From Chloroflexota bacterium (lineage in GTDB: Bacteria > Chloroflexota > Chloroflexia > Thermomicrobiales > UBA6265): a DNA stretch of 18,931 nt. The stretch spans positions 1-18,931 of the forward strand of contig JAEWEG010000095.1 in the NCBI GenBank assembly GCA_023389575.1. Direction: 5' to 3'. The notes under the pieces were generated by a model. That model was not told the origin of the DNA. It made no database searches and was given only the letters and a program-made list of their open reading frames with translations. A program made the translations under genes and the position numbers. Positions 6,293 to 13,397 of this stretch are shown piece by piece. Numbering within the stretch: the first letter of the stretch is position 1; the number at the start of each line of letters is the position of its first letter.

Positions 6293-7756
6293 TCAGACGT
6301 TCACCGTCGAGCCCGACGCGTACCACCGTGCCCGCGCCTCCTTGACCGAGACGCCGCTGTTCGCCGTTCCGATCAGCAACCGCTCGCGCTGGCTTTGGCG
6401 CACCCGTTGCTCGATGTCGATCGGGTTCCAACGCGCCAGCAGGTCGTCCCGCAATTCATTCAACACGGTCCGGTAGGCGGGATCGTCGGCCAGGTCATGG
6501 ACCTCACCCGGATCGTTCTCCAGATCATGGAGTTCCGGCCGTTCGTCCAAGGCATACATCAGCTTGAACCTGCCTCGCCGCAGCATCGCCATCGGGCGGT
6601 CCACCCCATGCGCCAGGTATTCGGCGAACGCCTCGTCCTTCCAGCCGACCTCTCCGGTGTTGCCCGCCGCGAGCGGCAGGAGGCTCTGGCCCGCGAGTGG
6701 CGCCGGGGACGTTGTCCCGGCCAGGTCGACGAACGTCGCGACCACGTCCACCAAGGAGACGACCTCAGGTACCCGCTTTCCAGCGGGCAATTGACCGGGC
6801 CAGCGCAGCACCAACGGGACCCGCGCCGAATGCTCGTGGAAGTTCGACTTGCGCCACATGCCGTGCTCGCCCGCCATCTCGCCGTGGTCACTGATGTACA
6901 CCACCACGGTGTCGCGCTCCAGGTCCTGTTGCCGAAGGGTTTCCAGCAGCCGGCCGATCTTGTCGTCCAGGTAGCTGATCAGGCCGTAGTAGCCGATGCG
7001 GCCGCGCCGGACCTCCTCGTCACTGAACCCATCCATCCCGAACATGGCTCGCATCTTCCGGTACACGGGATGCTGGGTTTCCAGTTGACCCGGCTGAATC
7101 CCGGGTAGGTCGATGTCGGCGTTTTCGTACATTTCCCAGTACTGGTTTGGCACCAGGAACGGGAAGTGGGGCGCGATGAAGGAAACGTTGAGCGCCCAAG
7201 GCCCCTCGCGGCGGGCGGGATCGCGCAGGTAGTCGAGGGCGGCCGCCTCCACCTGGTCATCCACCTCGATCTCGGTGGAAGTGCCGGGTCCGGCGCCGTC
7301 GATACTGGGCCACCGCTGGGTTGCCACGAGGGTGCCTTCCGCCCAGTCGAAGATCGGGTGAGCATGCTCGGCGTGGAGGTCGCGCGCCAATTGCGCCCGG
7401 AACCCGTGGAGCTGGTCCTGGCCGACGAAGTGTTGCTTGCCGGAGAGCACCACGTCGTAGCCAACCGCTCGCAACATGTGAGCCCAGGTGGGAGTATCTG
7501 AACTCAACGCCGTGGAGTTGTCGTAGCAGCCGGTTTCATGCGGGTACCTGCCGGTCATGAACGACATGCGGGATGGTCCACAGAGGGGCGAGTTGCAATA
7601 GGCTTGCTCGAACAGGACACCCTCGCTCGCCATCCGGTCGAGATGTGGCGTCTGGACCAGCGGATGACCATAACAGCCGCTGAACTGCGGCGCATGCTCG
7701 TCCGACATAATGATCAACAGGTTGGGCCGCCCGGGAAACGCCTGATCGTTGTCCAC
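6293..7756 (-). CDS. Type I sulfatase (formylglycine, Cys type)
   Basis: A 487-residue sulfatase of the alkaline phosphatase superfamily, hydrolysing sulfate esters. After RPNLLIIMSDEH (residues 10-21, metal-binding Asp19) it carries CGPSRMSFMTGRYP (59-72), the Cys-x-Pro-Ser-Arg signature whose Cys59 is oxidised to formylglycine. A second metal site is in YISDHGEMAGEHGMWRKSNF. The family resemblance is to choline-sulfatase-like and related enzymes; the actual substrate (sugar, choline or other ester) is not decidable. No signal peptide is visible from this start, so the enzyme is probably cytoplasmic. The frame is open to 7963. I chose the GTG at 7756 because AAGGAA lies ten bases upstream and it gives the usual family start; the ATG at 7813 (506 residues) lacks a ribosome site. 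No formylglycine-generating or anSME gene is adjacent. Confidence 0.85.
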   Translation of the reverse strand: MDNDQAFPGRPNLLIIMSDEHAPQFSGCYGHPLVQTPHLDRMASEGVLFEQAYCNSPLCGPSRMSFMTGRYPHETGCYDNSTALSSDTPTWAHMLRAVGYDVVLSGKQHFVGQDQLHGFRAQLARDLHAEHAHPIFDWAEGTLVATQRWPSIDGAGPGTSTEIEVDDQVEAAALDYLRDPARREGPWALNVSFIAPHFPFLVPNQYWEMYENADIDLPGIQPGQLETQHPVYRKMRAMFGMDGFSDEEVRRGRIGYYGLISYLDDKIGRLLETLRQQDLERDTVVVYISDHGEMAGEHGMWRKSNFHEHSARVPLVLRWPGQLPAGKRVPEVVSLVDVVATFVDLAGTTSPAPLAGQSLLPLAAGNTGEVGWKDEAFAEYLAHGVDRPMAMLRRGRFKLMYALDERPELHDLENDPGEVHDLADDPAYRTVLNELRDDLLARWNPIDIEQRVRQSQRERLLIGTANSGVSVKEARARWYASGSTVNV

Positions 7757-7865
7757 GCCGTTCGGGTTCCTTTCCCAGTGAGGATCCAGCCGGAATTCAC
7801 CGCTGGAGTGCATTGATTCGTGGGGGCGACTGTACCCGGCGGCTGTGTCCAGCACAAGTGGGGGA

Positions 7866-7985
7866 TCAGGTCCGGCGCGCCCCGGCCTGGAGCGCCTTTT
7901 CGCGAGCCATCCAGTCCGCCTCGCGCCGCCGGGCTCCCTCGCGGTCGCGCTGGACCTCGTCATTTGAAAAATAGGTGAACTGGGG
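7866..7985 (-). pseudogene. Possible C-terminal gene remnant
   Basis: A 39-codon open stretch on minus, between two TGA codons, ends with a natural-looking tail: RREADWMAREKALQAGARRT and stop. Third positions are mostly G or C, as in the genuine genes here. Its upstream end coincides with the palindrome and direct repeats at 7975-8001. It looks like the end of a gene, transcribed toward the sulfatase, whose body has been lost. The product is not recognised. Confidence 0.25.
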
Positions 7986-8068
7986 TCACATGTGTGAACT
8001 GAGCGGGGTGTATTTGTGGCGAACCGGGAGTGTCAAGGACGATGTGCCTGGTGATTTTGAGGTAGCAT
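7975..8068. repeat. Direct repeats and palindrome, possible insertion-element scar
   Basis: GTGAACTG occurs at 7975-7982 and 7994-8001, 19 bases apart. A degenerate GCGAACCG lies at 8020-8026. TCACA-TG-TGTGA (7986-7997) is an inverted repeat between the first two. It is followed by GTGTCAAGGACGATGTG, which resembles the terminal sequences of some insertion sequences (from memory, unverified). Multiple spaced motifs suggest either transposase sites in an eroded element end or an operator for the divergent sulfatase and kinase genes. Confidence 0.3.
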
Positions 8069-8125
8069 GGGGCGGTTTATCTCCCGCGCCGGAATGAAGA
8101 CGAATGACATGAAAGTGGGCCCCAG

Positions 8126-9064
8126 ATGCCGCCGACGCCCGTTTCCGACGAACACGTTCATCGTCTGCTCGAACGCTGGTTTCCGGATACTGGCTTCACC
8201 GTGGAACGGGCGGGGAGCGGCGGTTCCACCCCGGTCTACCGGGTGGAACTGGGCGAGGAGATCGCCTGGCTGCGGCTGGCCGAACATCCGGGAGAACGCC
8301 GCGACGCCGAGGCCCGGGCGCACGAACTTGCGCTGGGCCTGGGCGTTCGCGTGCCCGCCCTGCTCCGTTACGAGCCCGAACCGCCGGAGCTCGATCGGTC
8401 CGCCGCGCTGACTTCCACGATCTCGGGCGTTCCCCTTAGGGAATACACGGGGCAGGCGGACCACGCGATCCGGGATGCCGCGGCGGACCTGGCCAGGCTG
8501 AACGCGATACCGGTGACCGGGTACGGCTGGGTGGAAACCGTGGAAGGTGACGATCGGCATCTGGTGGCGGAGCATCCGGTCCGTGCCACCTGGACCGCGG
8601 AATACGCGGCGGCGGCCGCGACCGTCGCCGGCGCGGGGATCCTCGCTGAGCCGGCGGGTTTCCAGCTTGCCGATAGCATCGCGCGGTGGTGTGCCTTGCC
8701 GAATGAGGAGGCATCCCGGCTCGCCCACGGTGATTTCGACGCCACCCACATCCACGTCGACCCGGAGACCGGCGCCTATCAGGGGATGATCGACCTCGGC
8801 GAGATTCGCGGAGCGGACCCGATGTACGACCTCGGCCACGCGCTGGCCCATGGCTTTGACCGGCGGGATCGCTCGATCGCCCAGGCGCTCATCGCCGCCT
8901 ATGCCCATCACGCGCCGGTCGACGATGACCTCGTCCGGCTCAACGCGATCGCCATCGCCACGCGGGCGCTCGCCATCCAGCTTGACCGCTCGCCGAACGC
9001 CTATCGCTCAGACCTGACGACTCGCCTGGCCGACTTGCTGGCCGAGGGCGATCGGGCGACCTGA
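8126..9064 (+). CDS. Aminoglycoside phosphotransferase-fold kinase with altered loop
   Basis: A 312-residue protein of the APH/choline kinase-like superfamily, which phosphorylates small hydroxylated molecules with ATP. The N-lobe has VERAGSGGSTPVYRVEL (26-42, the Gly-rich turn) and WLRLAEHP (48-55), with Arg in the place commonly held by the ATP-binding Lys. The catalytic loop is LAHGDFDATHIHVD (199-212): His201 and the catalytic Asp203 are present, but the Asn normally found five residues later (HGDxxxxN) is His208. The metal-binding IDLGE (Asp223) and DPMYDLG (231-237) are kept. The substrate is unknown and antibiotic resistance should not be assumed. The ribosome site is weak (GTGGG). It is followed after 20 bases by another kinase of the same fold. 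Confidence 0.75.
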   Translation: MPPTPVSDEHVHRLLERWFPDTGFTVERAGSGGSTPVYRVELGEEIAWLRLAEHPGERRDAEARAHELALGLGVRVPALLRYEPEPPELDRSAALTSTISGVPLREYTGQADHAIRDAAADLARLNAIPVTGYGWVETVEGDDRHLVAEHPVRATWTAEYAAAAATVAGAGILAEPAGFQLADSIARWCALPNEEASRLAHGDFDATHIHVDPETGAYQGMIDLGEIRGADPMYDLGHALAHGFDRRDRSIAQALIAAYAHHAPVDDDLVRLNAIAIATRALAIQLDRSPNAYRSDLTTRLADLLAEGDRAT

Positions 9065-9072
9065 GCCATCCG

Positions 9073-9078
9073 TATACT
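9073..9078 (+). promoter_or_regulatory. -10 element for probable leaderless transcript
   Basis: TATACT ends six bases before the ATG of the second kinase, in the 20-base gap between the two kinase genes, and that gene has no Shine-Dalgarno sequence. A transcript starting from this box would begin at or near the ATG. No -35 box is evident. Confidence 0.35.
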
Positions 9079-9084
9079 GGGCAC

Positions 9085-10101
9085 ATGAATGAACCCGATG
9101 CCGGATTGCTCCTCAGGCTCGTCGAGGCCGGATATGATCTCGCGGCGCCCGTCGCGATCGCGCCAATATCCGCCGGTATGAACAATCGCTCCTTTCTGAT
9201 TTCATCGGCGGGACGTGACCATATCCTCAAATGGCACCAGAATACAGGCGCCATCGAACGCATCATGCTCCTCGATCCGATACTCGCCGGATTGGAGCGG
9301 ATGCGTCTTCCGTTCGCCATACCTCTCCCGCTCAGGAGCCGGGCTGGCGACCCGATGCATGCCGCCCGGATTGATGACAGCACGGTCATCCTGACCCTCA
9401 CCCCGCGCATTGACGGGCGTTCTCCGACATTCGGCGATTCCCAGCAGGCACTGGCCTGTGGCCGGGCGCTTGGGCTTCTCGACCAGGCGTTGAGTCGCGT
9501 CACGGGTGTGCCAGGAATCACGGTGAAGGCCCCCTTTCCCGTATTGGGCGACATTCACCCGGAAGTTGCCGATCCACCTAGGATGGCCCCCTCCATCCAC
9601 AAGCACGGTGACGTGGCACATCTCCTGGCAAGGATCGAGGAAGTCTGGCTGGAGAGAACTCGCCGTTGGCCGAAACAACTCATCCACGGGGACTTCTATC
9701 CGACAAATGTCCTGATGGTGGGCGGATCGGTATCGGGAGTTCTTGATTTTGAGTACTCCGGACCAGGACATCGAGCGATGGATTTCGCGGCGGGCATGGG
9801 GGCGTTTGGCGTGAAGGACTGGACCACCCGGCCGGAGTGGTCGCTCATCGACGCGTTCGCTTCCGGATACACGCGCCACAGCCCTTTGACAGCCGAAGAA
9901 CGCGATGGGGTCCCGGACCTCCTCCTGAAACGAGAGTCAACCTCATTCGTCCATTGGCTGGGACGCATGCATCAGGGGCTGACCGACAGCCGAGATATCC
10001 GGAGCCGGGCCGAGCGGCTCATCGCCCTCGACCGCTGGGTGGCTATCCATGGCAGCCACCTGGTCGAAGTGCTCGATTGCGTGGGCGGAACCGAAGCATA
10101 G
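9085..10101 (+). CDS. Phosphotransferase-fold kinase, homoserine kinase type II-like
   Basis: A 338-residue APH-superfamily kinase. It has ISAGMNNRSFLI (28-39, nucleotide loop), an N-lobe Lys in HILKWHQ (Lys49), a complete catalytic loop LIHGDFYPTNVLM (199-211: His201, Asp203, Asn208) and the metal-binding VLDFEYSG (219-226) with Asp221. The pattern IHGDFxPTNVLxxGGxxSGVLDFE is closest to homoserine kinase type II and related sugar or amino-alcohol kinases. There is no threonine-pathway neighbour, so I do not call it ThrB. It follows the first kinase by 20 bases on the same strand, but shared domains apart the two are clearly diverged, so a recent duplication is unlikely. There is no ribosome site; a TATACT box seven bases before the ATG suggests leaderless translation. 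Confidence 0.75.
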   Translation: MNEPDAGLLLRLVEAGYDLAAPVAIAPISAGMNNRSFLISSAGRDHILKWHQNTGAIERIMLLDPILAGLERMRLPFAIPLPLRSRAGDPMHAARIDDSTVILTLTPRIDGRSPTFGDSQQALACGRALGLLDQALSRVTGVPGITVKAPFPVLGDIHPEVADPPRMAPSIHKHGDVAHLLARIEEVWLERTRRWPKQLIHGDFYPTNVLMVGGSVSGVLDFEYSGPGHRAMDFAAGMGAFGVKDWTTRPEWSLIDAFASGYTRHSPLTAEERDGVPDLLLKRESTSFVHWLGRMHQGLTDSRDIRSRAERLIALDRWVAIHGSHLVEVLDCVGGTEA

Positions 10102-10244
10102 GACATGCTGAAGACGGGCGGGCGACCACGCTCCATGACGAACCGTCCAGCCTGGGCGCCCGCATGGCGACCTGCTGACCGAGGTGATTGAGGGACACGA
10201 GCGATCCGTTTACTGGAAGGAGCATTCACCACGGGAGGCGCCAC

Positions 10245-10520
10245 ATGCCCAAAGCATACAAAGCCACCCTCCGTACAGTCGACGGTTTCCAGGAAGTCGT
10301 GCTTCCCCCGGAGACTCATCTGGAGAACGACGAATACGTGATCCGGCGTGATGAGAAGTCTGGCGCGCTCATTCTCTCGGAGGACGAGCCGAAGAGCCCT
10401 GATTTCCAGAAGATGTTTGACGAAATGGATGCCTGGGACGATTCGGATGAAGGTTGGTGGAGAGCGTTCGAAGAGGCATTGAGTGAGGCACGAGGCCGGC
10501 CCTTATTCGGTGACCATTGA
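10245..10520 (+). CDS. VapB/AbrB-like antitoxin without visible toxin
   Basis: A 91-residue acidic protein. Residues 5-46 (YKATLRTVDGFQEVVLPPET, then YVIRRDEKSGALILSED) have the swapped-hairpin AbrB/VapB character: two short beta segments around a VxLPPE turn and a final ALILS strand. The rest is an acidic tail (DEMDAWDDSDEGWWRAFEEAL) of the type with which VapB proteins grip their PIN-domain toxin. The expected VapC gene does not follow: 178 bases of non-coding sequence separate it from the convergent kynU. GGGAGG at 10233-10238, six bases upstream, fixes the start at 10245. It may be a solitary antitoxin, a regulator, or the survivor of a lost module. The assignment rests on fold pattern only. 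Confidence 0.6.
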   Translation: MPKAYKATLRTVDGFQEVVLPPETHLENDEYVIRRDEKSGALILSEDEPKSPDFQKMFDEMDAWDDSDEGWWRAFEEALSEARGRPLFGDH

Positions 10521-10590
10521 TGGAAGATCTGAGCCATGCTTGTCATTAGCGACGGAAGCCTGCATGCCGACGCACATTCCGATGATCGCG

Positions 10591-10617
10591 ACGACCGGGG
10601 CGACGACCCTCGGTCGT
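10591..10617. terminator. Hairpin between convergent genes
   Basis: ACGACCGGGG and CCC-T-CGGTCGT form a ten-pair stem with one bulged T and a CGACGA loop. It lies midway between the convergent ends of the VapB-like gene (10520) and kynU (10699). This position suits a bidirectional terminator, though there is no U-tract on either strand. The rest of the gap (10521-10698) shows no gene that I trust. Confidence 0.35.
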
Positions 10618-10698
10618 TCATGGTGAGGTTTGATCTCCGACGGCGTCGCCCCCTACAGGGTGTGAATTTGCGTGGAACGAGTAGTGGCGCGGTTTGGC

Positions 10699-11988
10699 TC
10701 AGGTGACTGGTGAGTTCGTATCGATTCCGGCCAGGTCGCCGCTGTCGATGATCTCCCGCAGCACCTGTACCACCTGCCACAACTCCCGGTAGGTGGTGTA
10801 CAGCGCGATCGGGGCGATTCGCACGACGTCCGGCTTCCGGAAATCGACGATGAGACCCCGCTCGCGCAGGGCAACCGATATTCTCGCGGCCTCATCGTGT
10901 TCGATGGCGACGTGTCCCCCGCGTCGCTCCGGCTCACGTGGCGTTCCGATCCGGTAGCCATACGGGGCTTCAGTCAGGCTGGAGGCTTCCACCAGCGATA
11001 TCAGGTAATCGGTCTGGGCCAGGGACTTCGCCCGGATCGCCTCGATTCCGGCCTCCTCAAAGATCGCCAGCGACCCCAACAGGGCCGCGGTTGAGAGGAG
11101 CGGTACCGTGCCAACCTGGAACCCACCGGCGCCGGTGGCGCCCTCCCAGTCGTGTGACATCTCGAACTGCCGTTCCTTGCGATAGCCCCACCATCCCGGC
11201 AGGGCCGGGGAGACATTGGCGTGCCTGGGGTTGACGTACAGGGCGCCGGTCGCGCCCGGGCCAGCGTTGAGGTACTTGTAGGAACACCACACCGCGAAAT
11301 CGATATCCCATTCGTCGAAGGTGTGCGGCAGCGCACCCACCGAGTGGGCGCAATCCCAGCCGATCGGGATTCCGGCGTTGTGCGCCGCCTGGGTCAGGCG
11401 CGGGATATCCAGGAGTTGCCCCGAGCGATACAGGACGGACGGCAGCAGGACCAGCGCCACGTCGCCGGTCATCGCGGCGATCAGGTCGTCCTCGGATATC
11501 GTCCGGCCGTCGGCGCTTGGCGTCAGCACGAGATCGCGGTCGGGATCGCCTCCACGCAGGCGGATCTGGCCCTGGAGGGCGTAGATATCGGACGGGAAAT
11601 CGAGCGAGGTGGCGAGGATTTTGCGACGGTTGCCCTGGGGCCGATAGAAGCTGCCGACCATCTGGTGCAGGTTCACCGTGGTGGAGCCGGTCACCACCAC
11701 GGACCCGGGAGATGCGCCGACAAGCTGGGCCATTCGTTCGCCTAGCCGCTCTCCCAGGGTGAACCAGTCTGGGTCGGCCTCGGTCCAGCCCGAGATGCCC
11801 TGCACCTTCCATGACTGGAGGGCGTCGAGCACCGCGCGTTCGGCCTCGATGGATAGCAGCCCCAGCGAATTGCCGTCGAGATAGGTAACGCCATCCGGGA
11901 CGAAGAACCGTTCCCGGAACTCGGCCAGCGGATCGGCATCGTCCAGGGCGATGGCGTGTCGTTCATCGGGGAGATTCATGGCTGGCAT
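10699..11988 (-). CDS. kynU: Kynureninase
   Basis: A 429-residue PLP enzyme that cleaves L-kynurenine (or 3-hydroxykynurenine) to anthranilate (or 3-hydroxyanthranilate) and alanine. Family landmarks are YLDGNSLGLL (36-45), GWTEADPDWF (67-76), SLDFPSDIYALQG (128-140, PLP-ring contact), WDCAHSVGALPH (211-222, with Asp212) and CSYKYLNAGPGATGALYVN (235-253), where Lys238 is the Schiff-base lysine. Further landmarks are PGWWGY and FRKPDVVRIAPIALYTTY near the C-terminus. Length and order are canonical. The ATG at 11988 has GGAG seven bases upstream; an ATG three codons later is less likely. No tryptophan dioxygenase, formamidase or kynurenine monooxygenase is adjacent, so its supply pathway is encoded elsewhere. 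The short-chain dehydrogenase upstream lies 138 bases away on the same strand. Confidence 0.93.
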   Translation of the reverse strand: MPAMNLPDERHAIALDDADPLAEFRERFFVPDGVTYLDGNSLGLLSIEAERAVLDALQSWKVQGISGWTEADPDWFTLGERLGERMAQLVGASPGSVVVTGSTTVNLHQMVGSFYRPQGNRRKILATSLDFPSDIYALQGQIRLRGGDPDRDLVLTPSADGRTISEDDLIAAMTGDVALVLLPSVLYRSGQLLDIPRLTQAAHNAGIPIGWDCAHSVGALPHTFDEWDIDFAVWCSYKYLNAGPGATGALYVNPRHANVSPALPGWWGYRKERQFEMSHDWEGATGAGGFQVGTVPLLSTAALLGSLAIFEEAGIEAIRAKSLAQTDYLISLVEASSLTEAPYGYRIGTPREPERRGGHVAIEHDEAARISVALRERGLIVDFRKPDVVRIAPIALYTTYRELWQVVQVLREIIDSGDLAGIDTNSPVT

Positions 11989-12106
11989 CGAGCGTCTCCG
12001 GAAATCAGGGCGACTGGGCCGGTGCCGTTGAAGGTACTCGAGCGGGGACGGTTTGGCGATGCGTGTTGTCCGCTCCTGACACCATCAGGCCCAGGATAAG
12101 TCATGC

Positions 12107-12121
12107 CAGCGTACCGCTGGA
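12107..12121 (-). terminator. Short GC hairpin after short-chain dehydrogenase
   Basis: CCAGCG-GTA-CGCTGG (minus reading) forms a perfect 6-bp stem five bases after the stop codon. It lacks a U-tract, so it is only terminator-like. It would separate the dehydrogenase from kynU downstream. Confidence 0.3.
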
Positions 12122-12126
12122 CCGGC

Positions 12127-12897
12127 CTAGAGGGTTTGTCCGCCGTCGACCACCAGGACGGTTCCGGTGGTGAAAGCCGCTTCGTTCGAGCAGAGGTACA
12201 GGACTGCGGCGGCGACCTCCTCTGGTTGACCCATCCTGCCCACGGGCTCCTGGGCGATGACCGCCCGCCGACCTTCTTCCGTTCCTCCGGAGGCGCGATC
12301 CATCATCGGCGTGTCGATGATGCCCGGCGCGACGACGTTGACCCGGATGTTCTCCTTCGCGTAGTCGAGCGCCGCCGATTTGCTCAGGCCGATCACCCCG
12401 AATTTCGCGGCGCAGTACGCCGCCGTGGCGGGGAAGCCCTTGATACCGGCACCCGAGGACGTGTTGACGATCGCGCCTCCTCCCCGCCGGAGCATCAACG
12501 GAATCTGATGCTTCATGCATATGAAGACGCTTCGCAGGTCAATGTCCAGCACTCGGTCCCACTCGTCTTCAGACAGCTCATCGATCGCGGCGGATTGCTG
12601 TTCGACTCCCGCGTTGTTGAAGGCGATGTCGAGCCGGCCAAAGGTGGCAATGGTCGCCTCCAGCGCATGCCGGACGTCTTCGGTGTTTCGCACGTCGCAG
12701 GCAATGGCCAGCGCCTTTCCCCCGAATGCTTCGATCATGCGAGCGGTATCCAGGTGGTCCTGCTCCGGAATGCCAGCCACCACCACGCTGGCGCCAGCCC
12801 TGGCGAATGCCAAGGCGGTCGCCCGACCGATACCGCTTCCGGCACCCGTGACGAACGCCACCTGTTCCTCGTGGTTCCGGCCATGTCCCATATCCAT
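12127..12897 (-). CDS. Short-chain dehydrogenase/reductase (SDR)
   Basis: A 256-residue classical SDR oxidoreductase. It has the cofactor motif TGAGSGIG (17-24), NNAG (94-97), a catalytic Ser in NTSSGAG (145-151), and Tyr161 and Lys165 in YCAAK, followed by the PGxxxTPM segment (APGIIDTPMM) and the C-terminal VVDGGQTL typical of 3-oxoacyl-ACP reductase/glucose dehydrogenase-like members. At the end of the second strand it reads VVVAGIPEQD, without the usual acidic or basic cofactor-selecting residue, so NAD versus NADP is unclear. The start is the ATG at 12897, preceded five bases upstream by a strong AAGGAGG; the frame is open to 12975, but the longer form overruns this site. The substrate is unknown. 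The next gene on this strand is kynU, but a hairpin lies between. Confidence 0.9.
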   Translation of the reverse strand: MDMGHGRNHEEQVAFVTGAGSGIGRATALAFARAGASVVVAGIPEQDHLDTARMIEAFGGKALAIACDVRNTEDVRHALEATIATFGRLDIAFNNAGVEQQSAAIDELSEDEWDRVLDIDLRSVFICMKHQIPLMLRRGGGAIVNTSSGAGIKGFPATAAYCAAKFGVIGLSKSAALDYAKENIRVNVVAPGIIDTPMMDRASGGTEEGRRAVIAQEPVGRMGQPEEVAAAVLYLCSNEAAFTTGTVLVVDGGQTL

Positions 12898-12940
12898 ATG
12901 CGCCTCCTTCCTCATGAGTGGTCCGTGAAGCCAGCCCTCA

Positions 12941-13180
12941 TTACCCGCCAGCCCCGCCGACCACGCAGGGGGCATCTGCCCTGGTGGGAGTCGACCTGTC
13001 TTGCGTCCGCGTCCGGGGCGGGCCGAGCGGTAGGCGTTCGGTTTCGACCAAGAACAGATCCAGCGAATTCAGCCAGTACCGGGCACGGTAGCAGATCGGG
13101 TCCAGCCGACGGTAGGGCGGAGCGTAGCGGTGGCGGGGAACCGTGTCTTTCCCGAGCACACCATGAGGCTGGGTCGCCGG
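12941..13180 (-). pseudogene. Unexplained open frame, possible gene fragment
   Basis: A frame of about 80 codons, open from the TGA at 13181-13183 to 12941. The middle part reads VPRHRYAPPYRRLDPICYRA then RYWLNSLDLFLVETERLPLG, rich in Tyr, Trp and Leu and with mostly G/C third positions, unlike a random shadow frame. There is no ATG (only a GTG at 13159) and no ribosome site, and I recognise no family. It lies in the 500-base gap between the SDR and the sugar-transport operon. It may be a decayed gene or a dispersed repeat. The last 25 residues look non-coding. Confidence 0.22.
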
Positions 13181-13199
13181 TCAACGTTGCCGCTCGTTG

Positions 13200-13256
13200 T
13201 TGACTCCCCAAAATCGGGCTGCTACCATCTAGAACAATCGATAATAGATTATTGAT
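13200..13256 (+). promoter_or_regulatory. Promoter and AT-rich operator of sugar-transport operon
   Basis: TTGACT (13200-13205), a 17-base spacer and TACCAT (13223-13228) make a good sigma70-type promoter. Just downstream, where transcription should start, is an AT-rich imperfect palindrome: ATCGATAAT (13237-13245), AG, ATTATTGAT (13248-13256), 8 of 9 arm positions matching. In a GC-rich genome this is conspicuous and fits a LacI-, ROK- or GntR-type repressor site controlling the transport genes. A second -10-like GATAAT (13240-13245) lies inside the palindrome. Confidence 0.55.
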
Positions 13257-13264
13257 GAACGCTC

Positions 13265-13346
13265 CATGCCCCACGGCATGCCCGTGATGAGATCAACGAA
13301 GGAGGTGTTGGGTCCCCGCTAACCCATTTCCAGCCACACCGGTGGC
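13265..13346 (+). promoter_or_regulatory. Structured leader with unused Shine-Dalgarno sequence
   Basis: The approximately 160-base leader contains two small hairpins: CATGCC-CCAC-GGCATG (13265-13280) and GCCAC-ACCG-GTGGC (13333-13346). Between them, AAGGAGGTG (13299-13307) is a perfect anti-16S match with no suitable start codon at normal spacing; the nearest is a TTG opening a four-codon frame that stops at TAA. It does not match a riboswitch class I know. Confidence 0.3.
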
Positions 13347-13397
13347 CCGTTGGTAGCCGTAGGAACGCTCATTACATTGCATGAGAAGGAGCACATC

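Noticed and set aside
6254..7108. Plus-strand open frame opposite the sulfatase
   Set aside because: Shadow frame with His/Arg/Gln-rich composition; the sulfatase motifs on minus are decisive.
7814..7963. N-terminal extension of the sulfatase
   Set aside because: Arg/Pro-rich, no ribosome site, and overlaps a better coding-like frame that ends at 7866.
8067..8411. Alternative plus-strand frame overlapping the first kinase
   Set aside because: Its residues resemble no family, while the kinase frame carries the catalytic loop.
10535..10662. Possible 42-residue toxin remnant after the VapB-like gene
   Set aside because: The Asp/Arg-rich product shows no PIN-domain pattern and overlaps a hairpin.
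12912..13274. 120-residue minus-strand frame starting with GTG
   Set aside because: Pro/Arg/Ser-rich shadow lacking a ribosome site; it covers the operon promoter and operator.
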